Origin: an uncultured Arthrobacter sp.
GTDB taxonomy: Bacteria; Actinomycetota; Actinomycetes; Actinomycetales; Micrococcaceae
Direction: 5' to 3'
DNA length: 64,000 nucleotides
NCBI RefSeq assembly: GCF_947495145.1
Contig: NZ_CANLXP010000001.1
Coordinates: 236,172-300,171, forward strand
Shown piece after piece: positions 9,348-17,698 of the stretch (its first letter is position 1; every line of letters starts with the position of its first letter). The position numbers and the translations under genes are program-made. The notes under the pieces were generated by a model. The model saw nothing but the letters and a program-made list of their open reading frames with translations. It was not told the origin of the DNA and did no database searches.

Positions 9348-9434
9348 ATGTCCCTCGCACAGTGGGTCCTGCATGAGCTTTCCAACATTTTCATCTTCCA
9401 TTTGTCCGCATCCGGGCAGGTTCCTCACGGTTGA
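9348..9434 (+). CDS. Candidate leader peptide ORF upstream of rpsA (28 aa)
   Basis: An ATG lies 8 nt after the -10 box, so this ORF would begin at the very 5' end of the rpsA mRNA. It reads MSLAQWVLHELSN, followed by a hydrophobic IFIFHL stretch, and stops with TGA at 9432-9434, 78 nt before rpsA. It has no Shine-Dalgarno sequence and would need leaderless initiation, which is common in actinobacteria. It may be a regulatory leader or a chance ORF; the exact fit to the predicted transcription start argues for the former. No homologue is recognised. Confidence 0.4.
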   Translation: MSLAQWVLHELSNIFIFHLSASGQVPHG

Positions 9435-9512
9435 TACATCAAAGGTGTGCCAATCCGTGCGGTCCCGCAACAGTCCGGATCAACTCATAATCCACAACGG
9501 AGCCCCAACTAC

Positions 9513-10991
9513 ATGACCATCACCACCACCGAGAAGCCAGGTGCCCCGCAGGTCGCGATCAACGACATCGGCACCGCTGAGGACTTCCTCGCAGCTATTG
9601 ACGCCACCATCAAGTACTTCAACGACGGAGATCTCGTCGAAGGAACGGTAGTCAAGGTTGACCGGGACGAAGTTCTGCTCGACATCGGTTACAAGACCGA
9701 AGGTGTCATCCCTTCCCGCGAGCTTTCCATCAAGCACGATGTCGATCCGGGGGACGTGGTCTCCGTTGGTGACGAGGTTGAAGCGCTTGTCCTCACGAAG
9801 GAAGACAAAGAAGGCCGTCTGATTCTCTCCAAGAAGCGCGCACAGTACGAGCGTGCCTGGGGCGACATCGAGAAGGTCAAGGAAGAAGACGGCGTCGTCA
9901 CCGGTACGGTCATCGAGGTTGTCAAGGGCGGCCTTATCCTCGACATCGGCCTGCGCGGCTTCCTCCCCGCTTCCCTCGTCGAGATGCGTCGTGTCCGCGA
10001 CCTGGCTCCGTACATCGGCCAGCAGATCGAAGCAAAAATCATCGAGCTGGACAAGAACCGCAACAACGTTGTGCTGTCCCGCCGTGCCTGGCTCGAGCAG
10101 ACCCAGTCCGAGGTTCGCTCCACCTTCCTCAACAAGCTGGAAAAGGGTCAGGTCCGTCCGGGCGTCGTGTCCTCCATCGTCAACTTCGGTGCCTTCGTGG
10201 ACCTCGGCGGCGTAGACGGACTGGTCCACGTTTCCGAGCTGTCCTGGAAGCACATCGATCACCCGTCCGAGGTTGTCGAAGTCGGTCAGGAAGTCACCGT
10301 CGAGGTACTCGAAGTCGACCTGGACCGCGAGCGTGTCTCCCTGTCGCTGAAGGCTACGCAGGAAGATCCGTGGCAGACCTTCGCCCGCACCCACGCCCTC
10401 GGCCAGGTTGTTCCGGGTAAGGTCACCAAGCTCGTTCCGTTCGGTGCGTTCGTACGCGTCGAAGACGGCATCGAAGGCCTCGTTCACATCTCCGAGCTCG
10501 CTGTCCGCCACGTTGAACTGGCTGAGCAGGTTGTCTCTGTCGGTGACGAGCTGTTCGTCAAGGTCATCGACATCGACCTCGAGCGCCGCCGTATCTCGCT
10601 GTCCCTCAAGCAGGCCAACGAGGGCGTCGACGCCGACAGCACCGAATTCGATCCGGCTCTCTACGGCATGGCCGCAGAGTACGACGAAGAGGGCAACTAC
10701 AAGTACCCCGAGGGCTTCGATCCGGAGTCCAACGAGTGGCTTGAGGGCTACGAGACGCAGCGCGCGGCTTGGGAAGCGCAGTACGCTGAGGCCCAGTCCC
10801 GCTGGGAGGCTCACAAGAAGCAGGTTGTGCAGCACGCCAACGATGACGCCGCGGCTGTCAACGAGCCTGCAGACTCCGGCACCACCAGCTACTCTTCGGA
10901 GCCGGCTCCTGAGACCAGCAATGCAGGGTCCGGTACCCTCGCATCGGATGAGGCTCTCGCGGCACTGCGTGAGAAGCTGACCGGCAACTAG
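9513..10991 (+). CDS. rpsA: 30S ribosomal protein S1
   Basis: A 492-residue S1 with four S1 RNA-binding repeats at roughly 39-108, 127-190, 212-281 and 297-366, as usual for actinobacteria (E. coli has six), and an acidic, low-complexity C-terminal tail. It helps mRNA reach the ribosome. The ATG at 9513 begins MTITTTEKPG and has CGGAG about 10 nt upstream; the frame stays open further up, but that extension shows no family similarity. A strong promoter, a 165-nt leader with a small ORF, and a perfect terminator frame it as a single-gene transcript. Confidence 0.96.
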   Translation: MTITTTEKPGAPQVAINDIGTAEDFLAAIDATIKYFNDGDLVEGTVVKVDRDEVLLDIGYKTEGVIPSRELSIKHDVDPGDVVSVGDEVEALVLTKEDKEGRLILSKKRAQYERAWGDIEKVKEEDGVVTGTVIEVVKGGLILDIGLRGFLPASLVEMRRVRDLAPYIGQQIEAKIIELDKNRNNVVLSRRAWLEQTQSEVRSTFLNKLEKGQVRPGVVSSIVNFGAFVDLGGVDGLVHVSELSWKHIDHPSEVVEVGQEVTVEVLEVDLDRERVSLSLKATQEDPWQTFARTHALGQVVPGKVTKLVPFGAFVRVEDGIEGLVHISELAVRHVELAEQVVSVGDELFVKVIDIDLERRRISLSLKQANEGVDADSTEFDPALYGMAAEYDEEGNYKYPEGFDPESNEWLEGYETQRAAWEAQYAEAQSRWEAHKKQVVQHANDDAAAVNEPADSGTTSYSSEPAPETSNAGSGTLASDEALAALREKLTGN

Positions 10992-11020
10992 GTCTTACCA
11001 CCTCAGGTCATCTCAGGAAG

Positions 11021-11050
11021 CTCCCGCCCGGTTCAACCGGGCGGGAGTTT
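11021..11050 (+). terminator. rpsA terminator
   Basis: CTCCCGCCCGG (11021-11031), loop TTCAA, CCGGGCGGGAG (11037-11047), then TTT: a perfect 11-bp GC-rich stem, 30 nt after the rpsA stop. Confidence 0.9.
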
Positions 11051-11107
11051 CCTGCGTTAACGCCGCCGTCGTCAACCTCACCGTCGAAGCGGGCATTCGC
11101 CGGAATA

Positions 11108-12235
11108 TCACGCGCGCGTCGACACTGTCACCGTGAATTTGGGGTTGCGTGCAATCTGGCGCGTAGGTCCGACGAGTTTCTCGAGCGATCGTCGGTATTG
11201 CAGGTGGCTGTTCCACACTGTCCATAGCTCGCCGCCCGGACGGAGGACGCGCCCGGCCTCTGCGAAAAGCTTCAGCGCGACACCGGCATGAACGGCGTGG
11301 CCCGAGTGGAACGGCGGATTCAGGACGATTAGTTCGTCCCCGGCTTCCGCTCGTCCTGCCAGCCCGTCCTCCCGCACGACGGCGATTCGCCCGCCGACGC
11401 CGTTCGCTTCGGCTGTAGCCCTGCTTGCGGCAACCGCGGCTGCGGAGGGATCTATGGCTGTGATGGCGAGCGCTGGCCTGCTGAGCGCCAGATATGCGGC
11501 AATGGTGCCGTTTCCGCAGCCGAGGTCCACTGCGGATGCAGCCGCGGGAGCATGCTGCAGGTGCGGGAGCAGGAGTCGGGTACCCGGATCCAGTTTTGCA
11601 CCGCCGAAGGTGGCACCATAGGCGCGCAGCTGTAGCGGGCGGGAGAGGCCGACGTCGTACTCAGCTTTCGCGGGGAAACGGCAGGGCCCTGCGGGAAGTG
11701 GTCCGGCGGCAGTGATTACGCGGGACTTCTGCCGCGCCAGGCCCGCCGAGATCAACTCGAAGTACTTGCCCAGGGTCTGATTCATGGCCGCGGTCATGTG
11801 CTTCACCCGGCCGCCCGCAAGGACGGTTACGCCGGAGGAAGCACTATTGGCGATATGCCAGGCGATCTCCTCGAGCGCGTCGAGCGAGCGGGGGAGCTGC
11901 AGCAGAACCAGGCGGGCGCCGTCGAAAAGGTCCTTGCCAAGCGCAGCGGGAGTGTAGCGCCCGTCCAGCCCGAAGGTGCGCGCATTAGCCGCGAGCGCCC
12001 GTTCACCAGTGAGTGAATCCTGATGCACTCGTACCCGGTCCGCGCCTGCCTGCAGGGCGCCCAGTGTCAGGGCGCCATGCGTGTCACCCACGACGACAAC
12101 CTCGCCAGGTGCGTATTCGCGCAGTGCAACGGATGCCGTAGCGAGAAGGAGCCTATCCGTGGCGTCGACGGCATACAGGTTTTCTGCTTCCACATCGGGC
12201 CAACGCCGCACATCGTCCAGATTGAACTCCGTCAA
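11108..12235 (-). CDS. rlmG: RlmG/RsmC-like rRNA guanine-N2 methyltransferase
   Basis: A 375-residue protein with a degenerate N-terminal Rossmann domain and a C-terminal class I methyltransferase domain. The SAM site is VDLGCGNGTIAAYL and the catalytic motif for exocyclic guanine N2 is LNPPFHSGHAV. Domain order, length and motif match E. coli RlmG (23S rRNA G1835), with RsmC a close relative, so the target nucleotide is inferred. The start is TTG at 12235 (MTEFNLDDV), with a GGTGGG stretch just upstream. It faces away from coaE across 128 bp and converges on the rpsA terminator. Confidence 0.8.
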   Translation of the reverse strand: MTEFNLDDVRRWPDVEAENLYAVDATDRLLLATASVALREYAPGEVVVVGDTHGALTLGALQAGADRVRVHQDSLTGERALAANARTFGLDGRYTPAALGKDLFDGARLVLLQLPRSLDALEEIAWHIANSASSGVTVLAGGRVKHMTAAMNQTLGKYFELISAGLARQKSRVITAAGPLPAGPCRFPAKAEYDVGLSRPLQLRAYGATFGGAKLDPGTRLLLPHLQHAPAAASAVDLGCGNGTIAAYLALSRPALAITAIDPSAAAVAASRATAEANGVGGRIAVVREDGLAGRAEAGDELIVLNPPFHSGHAVHAGVALKLFAEAGRVLRPGGELWTVWNSHLQYRRSLEKLVGPTRQIARNPKFTVTVSTRA

Positions 12236-12350
12236 CGTCCACCCACCTGGATGTCAGTGGCGTAGCGCAGCATCGTCCCGGCGGTCGCAGTCACCGTCCA
12301 AGTGTAGGCATCCCGGACGCCCCTGAGCTTTGGAAGGTCAGCGACGACGG

Positions 12351-12356
12351 TAGCCT
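12351..12356 (+). promoter_or_regulatory. -10 box of coaE (leaderless)
   Basis: TAGCCT, 7 nt, then the ATG at 12364. Confidence 0.55.
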
Positions 12357-12363
12357 TGGGTTC

Positions 12364-13584
12364 ATGCTGAGGGTTGGATTGACGGGCGGGATCGCCGCGG
12401 GCAAGTCTCTGGCTGCATCCGTCCTGCAGGAACTCGGAGCAGTGCTGATTGACGCCGACCACTTGGCGCGCACCGTCGTCGAACCGGGAACTGAGGGTTT
12501 GCGCGAGATCGCCGAGGCGTTTGGGCCGGAGGTGCTGCAGGAGGAAGGCTCGCTGGACCGGCCGGCGCTGGGGAAACGCATCTTCGCTGATCCGGACGGG
12601 CGAGCAACCCTGAACGCGATCATCCACCCGCGTGTCCGTGACGCGGCCGCGGAAGCTGAGTCCGCGGCGCGCGCGGTTTCACCGGGCGCCGTCGTCGTTC
12701 ATGACATCCCGCTCCTGGTGGAAACCGGGCAGGAGGACAGCTTCCACCTCGTCATTGTCATCGACGCGCCGCACCAGATGCGCCTGCGCCGCATGGTGGA
12801 GAAACGTGGAATGACCGAGCAGGAGGCGCGGGGGCGCATCGCGGCGCAGGCCGATTCTTCAACGCGGAACGCGGCAGCCGACGTCGTACTGGTCAACTCC
12901 GGGTCACCGGATGATCTGGTGGGCGCGGTGGAAGCCCTGTGGAGGCAGCGGATCGTCCCGTTTGCCCGGAACATCGAACTTGAGCAGCCAGCCGAACGCA
13001 GGGGCGGGCCGGTGCTGGTGCAAGATGCTGACTGGCCGCGGCAGGCTGCGTTATTGGCGCGTCGGCTGGGGCGGCTGGATCCCCGCGCCCTCCGCGTTGA
13101 TCACATCGGATCCACGTCCGTTCGCGGTCTGCCGGCGAAGGACGTGCTGGATCTGCAGCTGACGGTGGCTTCCCTCCGGGATGCCGATGACCTCTCCGGC
13201 AGCCTTGCCCGGGCGGGCTTTCCCCGGCTTCCCGGTAGCTGGCAGGACACCCCCACGGCAGAGGTGCCGCAGCCGGAGAAGTGGCAAAAGCGGCTGCACT
13301 GCAACGCTGATCCCGAACGCCCTGTCAACCTGCACGTCCGCGTGGAGGGCTCTCCGGGCTGGCAGTACGCGCTGGCATTCCGCGATTGGCTGCGGTCCAA
13401 TTCGGACATAACGGCAGCCTACGCGGCCGAGAAGGAACGGTGCGCTGCAATGCACCGCGAGGACTCCACCACTGCCGGTTACGCTGCCTGCAAGGAAGAC
13501 TGGTTCACCACATTCGCATCCCCCAGACTGAGTAGCTGGAGGAACGACGTCGGCTGGTCGCCGGCACGTTCCCGGCCCTCGTAA
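12364..13584 (+). CDS. coaE: Dephospho-CoA kinase fused to a GrpB domain
   Basis: The N-terminal domain (about 1-200) is dephospho-CoA kinase, the last step of CoA synthesis, with the P-loop GGIAAGKS at 8-15 and the family segments DADHLARTVVEPG and DIPLLVETG. The C-terminal half (about 220-395) is a GrpB/UPF0157 domain of the nucleotidyltransferase superfamily, with VDHIGSTSVRGLPAKDVLDLQ. This fusion is known in actinobacteria, including M. tuberculosis CoaE, where the extra domain is thought to help folding. The total length of 406 fits the fused form. It is leaderless from a TAGCCT box. Confidence 0.93.
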   Translation: MLRVGLTGGIAAGKSLAASVLQELGAVLIDADHLARTVVEPGTEGLREIAEAFGPEVLQEEGSLDRPALGKRIFADPDGRATLNAIIHPRVRDAAAEAESAARAVSPGAVVVHDIPLLVETGQEDSFHLVIVIDAPHQMRLRRMVEKRGMTEQEARGRIAAQADSSTRNAAADVVLVNSGSPDDLVGAVEALWRQRIVPFARNIELEQPAERRGGPVLVQDADWPRQAALLARRLGRLDPRALRVDHIGSTSVRGLPAKDVLDLQLTVASLRDADDLSGSLARAGFPRLPGSWQDTPTAEVPQPEKWQKRLHCNADPERPVNLHVRVEGSPGWQYALAFRDWLRSNSDITAAYAAEKERCAAMHREDSTTAGYAACKEDWFTTFASPRLSSWRNDVGWSPARSRPS

Positions 13585-13620
13585 GCAGTCCGTTCAGCCT
13601 CCAGCAAAGAGCAGCCTTTG

Positions 13621-13637
13621 CGGACAGTCCCTGTCCG
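13621..13637. promoter_or_regulatory. Inverted repeat upstream of uvrB
   Basis: CGGACAG-TCC-CTGTCCG is a perfect 7-bp inverted repeat with a 3-nt centre, 10 bp upstream of the uvrB -10 box and so over the -35 region. It does not match the LexA consensus. It may be an operator or a small terminator of coaE read-through. Confidence 0.45.
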
Positions 13638-13647
13638 GGGTCGGCGG

Positions 13648-13653
13648 TAACGT
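13648..13653 (+). promoter_or_regulatory. -10 box of uvrB (leaderless)
   Basis: TAACGT, 6 nt, then the ATG at 13660. Confidence 0.55.
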
Positions 13654-13659
13654 AAGACT

Positions 13660-15747
13660 ATGAGTCTTGCGCAGGAGATCAACCGTGTTGTCGCTCCCTT
13701 CGAGGTAATCAGCGACTACCAGCCGGCCGGGGACCAGCCCACTGCCATCACCGAACTCGCTGAGCGAATCAACGCCGGCGAGAAGGACGTGGTGCTGCTT
13801 GGCGCCACCGGCACTGGTAAGAGCGCCACCACCGCCTGGCTCATCGAGCAGGTTCAGCGGCCAACCCTGGTGATGGTGCAGAACAAGACCCTCGCTGCGC
13901 AGCTGGCCAACGAATTCCGCGAACTGCTGCCCAATAACGCGGTGGAGTACTTCGTCTCCTACTACGACTACTACCAGCCCGAGGCCTACGTTCCACAGAC
14001 CGATACCTTCATTGAGAAGGACTCGTCGATCAACGAGGAGGTGGAACGGCTCCGGCACTCGGCCACCAACGCGCTCCTGACCCGGCGCGACGTCGTCGTG
14101 GTCGCCACGGTCTCCTGCATCTACGGCCTCGGGACTCCCGAGGAATACGTTGCCGCCATGGTCACCCTTCGGCAGGGCCAGGAGATGAACCGGGATGACC
14201 TGCTGCGCCAGTTCGTCGCAATGCAGTACGTGCGCAATGACATGGACTTTCACCGCGGCACCTTCCGGGTGCGCGGAGACACGGTCGAGATCATTCCCAT
14301 GTATGAGGAGCATGCAATCCGGATCGAGTTCTTCGGCGACGAGGTGGAGCGGATCTATACCCTGCACCCGCTGACGGGCGAGGTGATCCGCGAGGAGACG
14401 GAGATGTATGTCTTCCCGGCCTCGCATTATGTAGCCGGACCGGAACGTATGGGGCGTGCGATCACCCGGATCGAGGACGAACTGCGTGAGCGTCTTCAGG
14501 AGTTGGAGTCACAGAACAAGCTGGTCGAGGCACAGCGGCTGCGCATGCGCACCACCTATGACCTCGAGATGATGCAGCAAATGGGATTCTGCAACGGGAT
14601 CGAGAACTACTCGCGCCACATCGACGGCCGCACGTCAGGTAGTGCGCCACACTGCCTGATCGATTACTTTCCCGATGACTTCCTGCTGGTGGTGGACGAG
14701 TCCCACGTAACCATCCCGCAGATCGGCGCCATGTATGAGGGCGACATGTCCCGCAAGCGCACCCTGGTGGATCACGGCTTCCGGCTGCCGTCCGCGATGG
14801 ACAACCGGCCGCTGAAGTGGGACGAATTCCTGGAGCGAATCGGCCAGACGGTCTACCTTTCGGCAACACCCGGAAAGTACGAGCTCAGCAAGTCCGACGG
14901 TTACGTCCAGCAGATCATCCGGCCCACCGGCCTGGTGGATCCGGAAGTCATCATCAAGCCCAGCAAGGGCCAGATCGATGACCTCCTCGGAGAAATCAAT
15001 GCTCGCGTGGAGCGTGACGAACGAGTTCTCGTCACCACGCTGACCAAGCGCATGGCGGAAGACCTCACGGGTTACCTGCTCGAGCACGGTGTGAAAGTCG
15101 AGTACCTTCACTCGGACGTCGACACCCTGCGCCGGGTGGAACTCCTGCGCGAGCTGCGGATGGGCACCTTTGACGTGCTGGTCGGGATCAACCTGCTGCG
15201 TGAGGGTCTGGACCTTCCCGAGGTCTCCCTTGTCAGCATTCTCGACGCTGACAAGGAGGGCTTCCTGCGCAGCTCTACGTCACTGATCCAGACCATCGGC
15301 CGTGCAGCGCGAAACGTCTCAGGCCAGGTGCACATGTATGCGGACCGGATCACCGATTCGATGGCCAAGGCAATCGAGGAGACCAACCGCCGTCGTGAGA
15401 TCCAGGTTGCCTACAACAAGAAGCACGGTGTGGATCCGCAGCCGTTGCGCAAGCGCATCGCGGACATCACGGACACCATCGCCAAGGAAGACGCCGATAC
15501 GCGCGCGCTTCTGGAGAAGGTTGCGAAGACCTCGAAGGGCAAAGGAAAGGGCAAGGGTTCGGCCATCCGCCACGATGGTCTGGCTGCGGTGCCGGCCGAG
15601 GACCTGACAGACCTGATCAGTCAGCTCACCGCCCAGATGCATGCCGCCGCTGAGGAGCTCCAGTTCGAGCTTGCAGCGCGCCTGCGGGATGAGGTGGGCG
15701 ATCTGAAGAAGGAGCTGCGGCAGATGCAGTCGGCCGGCCACGCCTGA
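13660..15747 (+). CDS. uvrB: Excinuclease ABC subunit B
   Basis: A 695-residue damage-verifying helicase-like subunit of nucleotide excision repair. Walker A is GATGTGKS at 48-55; the beta-hairpin that clamps the DNA strand is in [18 protein letters not shown]; the DEAD-type motif is VVDESHV; helicase motif VI is QTIGRAAR. The C-terminal UVR motif ([17 protein letters not shown]), which contacts UvrC, is intact. Just before it is a Lys/Gly-rich linker (SKGKGKGKG). uvrA and uvrC lie in separate transcripts about 10 and 14 kb away in the window. Confidence 0.98.
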   Translation: MSLAQEINRVVAPFEVISDYQPAGDQPTAITELAERINAGEKDVVLLGATGTGKSATTAWLIEQVQRPTLVMVQNKTLAAQLANEFRELLPNNAVEYFVSYYDYYQPEAYVPQTDTFIEKDSSINEEVERLRHSATNALLTRRDVVVVATVSCIYGLGTPEEYVAAMVTLRQGQEMNRDDLLRQFVAMQYVRNDMDFHRGTFRVRGDTVEIIPMYEEHAIRIEFFGDEVERIYTLHPLTGEVIREETEMYVFPASHYVAGPERMGRAITRIEDELRERLQELESQNKLVEAQRLRMRTTYDLEMMQQMGFCNGIENYSRHIDGRTSGSAPHCLIDYFPDDFLLVVDESHVTIPQIGAMYEGDMSRKRTLVDHGFRLPSAMDNRPLKWDEFLERIGQTVYLSATPGKYELSKSDGYVQQIIRPTGLVDPEVIIKPSKGQIDDLLGEINARVERDERVLVTTLTKRMAEDLTGYLLEHGVKVEYLHSDVDTLRRVELLRELRMGTFDVLVGINLLREGLDLPEVSLVSILDADKEGFLRSSTSLIQTIGRAARNVSGQVHMYADRITDSMAKAIEETNRRREIQVAYNKKHGVDPQPLRKRIADITDTIAKEDADTRALLEKVAKTSKGKGKGKGSAIRHDGLAAVPAEDLTDLISQLTAQMHAAAEELQFELAARLRDEVGDLKKELRQMQSAGHA

Positions 15748-15750
15748 TCG

Positions 15751-17517
15751 ATGCGTGAACAGGTCAAAGCCGGCAGCGGGTCATTCACCGAGATCCGGGT
15801 CCACGGCATCGGGGACCATGAGTATTACACCAGCCTCGGGCACCCGATTGAAAAGCGGCTGAACGCCTGGGTGCAGGTTGCGGCGCCTCCGCCGCTGCCG
15901 GATCACCGGTTGCGCATCGTCAACTGGTCCCGATCCCGCCGCCGGAGAACGGGCTTCCTCTGGTACCTCGCTTTCCCCTTCACACTGGCCAATGTTGCGG
16001 GGCGCATGGAGCCCGTTCGCGCCGGTACGGGGCGGACAGCGCTGCTGAGAGCAGCGGTGGGGGTAGTTGCGGCAGTTCTCACCGTTTCGCAGCTTGCCTG
16101 GGTGATCGTTCTCGGGGAGACAGTCCTTGACTACCTGAATTCTCCGCCGGCCCTCATGCGGGCGGTGCCGCTGATCGCCGCAGCCCTGCTCACGGCATGG
16201 CTGGCGTACCGGTACCGGAGCGTGGTGATGGCTCAGTCAGGACAGCATCGGACCCATATTCCGCCGCTGGTGCATTCGGCCATCGTTCTTTGCGTGGGCA
16301 TTCTGCTGACCGTTGCTGCACCCGCCCAGCTCGGCCACGAGGGCTGGCCCTCCACGCCCACGCCTGAAGCCGGGTCCCGCCTGGATGCCATGGCGCTGTG
16401 GATAGCGTTGAGCGTCAGCATCGCGTTCGCCGCGGCGCTGGTGCTGGCCATCAGCAGCAACCTGGGCTCAGGTGGTCGGGACGGCCCCGGCGCGTCCCTC
16501 GCCGCAGCCGGGGTGCTGCTCGCCGTCTCCGTTCCACTCATGCACGCCGTCACGGCCCTGTTTCGCATGGTTCTGGACAACCTGCTGGGTTACGTCACCG
16601 GACTGTTCGGCTGGGTGCCGGGGTCGCGGCCCTATCTTGGCATCCTGCTTTCCTACGACGATCCGGCCGATCCCGGCGACAGCAGGCTCGATCTCTTTCC
16701 GTTCCTCGCGCTGGTCGCCGCTGCGGGCGCTCTGGTGGCCACCGCCGTCGTGCTTGCCTCTGTCCGGGGACCGGGACTGCCGCCGGCGACCGGCGGGAAG
16801 GCCGCGCGTGGGCGCTGGTGGCATGAGGTGTGCGCCCAGGCGCCGCGACTGCTGCCCCTGATCCTCCCGCTTGCGGTGGTGCTGGCGCTGATGGCGATGA
16901 CGACGGCGGTCGCCCTCGGCGAAGGCAGGCTCGGTGGCCCGTGGTTGGCCCTGGCAATCCTGGTGCTGCAGGTCGCCGGTGCGGTGGTGGTGCTGGTTGT
17001 CCTGCTTGGGCAGCTTCACCCGCTCCGGGAAGTACTGGGGAAGATCGCCGATGTCGCAGGCTTCTGGCCCGTCCGGGACCACCCGCTGGCGGGGTCGTCT
17101 TACCGGGACGCAGCAGTGGACGGGATCGCTGGACTCGTGTCCCGGCATGCCGGGGGCGAGGTGGTGCTCGTGGCCCACAGCCAGGGGTCGGTGCTATGCG
17201 CATGGCTGGTGGCACAAGCGCGGCCCGGGCAAGAGCGCCCGCATCTTGTTACGGCGGGTTCGCCGCTTGCCTCGGTGTATGTCCAATTCTTTCCGGCTAC
17301 CTTTACGGAGGCATTGCTGGCCGATGTTGCCGCAGGCACGCGAACCTGGACCAATTATTGGCGGATGACAGATCCGGTCGGATTTCCCATCCCACACGCG
17401 TCAAACCGCGAACTACCGGACCCACGCGCAGACGGAATTGTCCGCAGCCACACCGATTACTGGACCGAGCCGGAAATCGTGGCCAACGTCGCGGAGCTCG
17501 CCCGGCGCCGTGCCTGA
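15751..17517 (+). CDS. Multi-pass membrane protein with split alpha/beta-hydrolase motifs, function unknown
   Basis: A 588-residue protein that I cannot assign to a characterised family. The N-terminus (EIRVHGIGDH, 14-23) and the C-terminal region (VLVAHSQGSVLCAW, with nucleophile-like S477; then LVTAGSPLASVYVQFF) look like the first strand and the nucleophile elbow of an alpha/beta hydrolase of the lipase/DUF-type group. Between them, about residues 95-430, are around eight hydrophobic helices separated by short loops. So the hydrolase fold seems to be interrupted by a membrane domain. The ATG lies 3 bp after the uvrB stop without a clear ribosome-binding site, so translation is probably coupled to uvrB. 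Confidence 0.75.
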   Translation: MREQVKAGSGSFTEIRVHGIGDHEYYTSLGHPIEKRLNAWVQVAAPPPLPDHRLRIVNWSRSRRRRTGFLWYLAFPFTLANVAGRMEPVRAGTGRTALLRAAVGVVAAVLTVSQLAWVIVLGETVLDYLNSPPALMRAVPLIAAALLTAWLAYRYRSVVMAQSGQHRTHIPPLVHSAIVLCVGILLTVAAPAQLGHEGWPSTPTPEAGSRLDAMALWIALSVSIAFAAALVLAISSNLGSGGRDGPGASLAAAGVLLAVSVPLMHAVTALFRMVLDNLLGYVTGLFGWVPGSRPYLGILLSYDDPADPGDSRLDLFPFLALVAAAGALVATAVVLASVRGPGLPPATGGKAARGRWWHEVCAQAPRLLPLILPLAVVLALMAMTTAVALGEGRLGGPWLALAILVLQVAGAVVVLVVLLGQLHPLREVLGKIADVAGFWPVRDHPLAGSSYRDAAVDGIAGLVSRHAGGEVVLVAHSQGSVLCAWLVAQARPGQERPHLVTAGSPLASVYVQFFPATFTEALLADVAAGTRTWTNYWRMTDPVGFPIPHASNRELPDPRADGIVRSHTDYWTEPEIVANVAELARRRA

Positions 17518-17553
17518 CATACGCAATGTTCCCTCATCCGTTCCCGACGCAGG

Positions 17554-17559
17554 TACGAT
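17554..17559 (+). promoter_or_regulatory. -10 box for the terC transcript
   Basis: TACGAT ends 8 nt before the first base of riboswitch helix P1, so transcription would start right at the aptamer. Confidence 0.5.
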
Positions 17560-17567
17560 GGGACCAA

Positions 17568-17668
17568 CGTAGGGGAGTATCCTTTCGCGCTACGAACGTC
17601 AACACGCAGGCCGACGACGGCCAGCCGGGCGTAGCGGCCGCACACAGAATGCGGCGGAGAGACTTGCG
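17568..17668 (+). ncRNA. yybP-ykoY (Mn2+) riboswitch
   Basis: The closing helix P1 is CGTAGG (17568-17573) with CTTGCG (17663-17668), including two G-U wobbles. The conserved internal loop GGAGTA (17574-17579) follows the 5' strand, and GAGA precedes the 3' strand, as in the family. A 7-bp helix CGCTACG (17588-17594)/CGTAGCG (17630-17636) encloses GTCAACACG and a GGCCG-ACGA-CGGCC hairpin. The family senses Mn2+ and is typically found in front of terC/alx and mntP genes, exactly the situation here. Downstream, CCTT-CGA-AAGG (17681-17691) can cover the Shine-Dalgarno of terC, suggesting control at translation. Confidence 0.88.
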
Positions 17669-17698
17669 AATCCCGTTGTACCTTCGAAAGGGTCCCTT

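Noticed and set aside
9480-10835. 451-codon minus-strand frame opposite rpsA
   Set aside because: Repetitive acidic and hydrophobic composition mirrors the S1 repeats; it is a shadow of rpsA.
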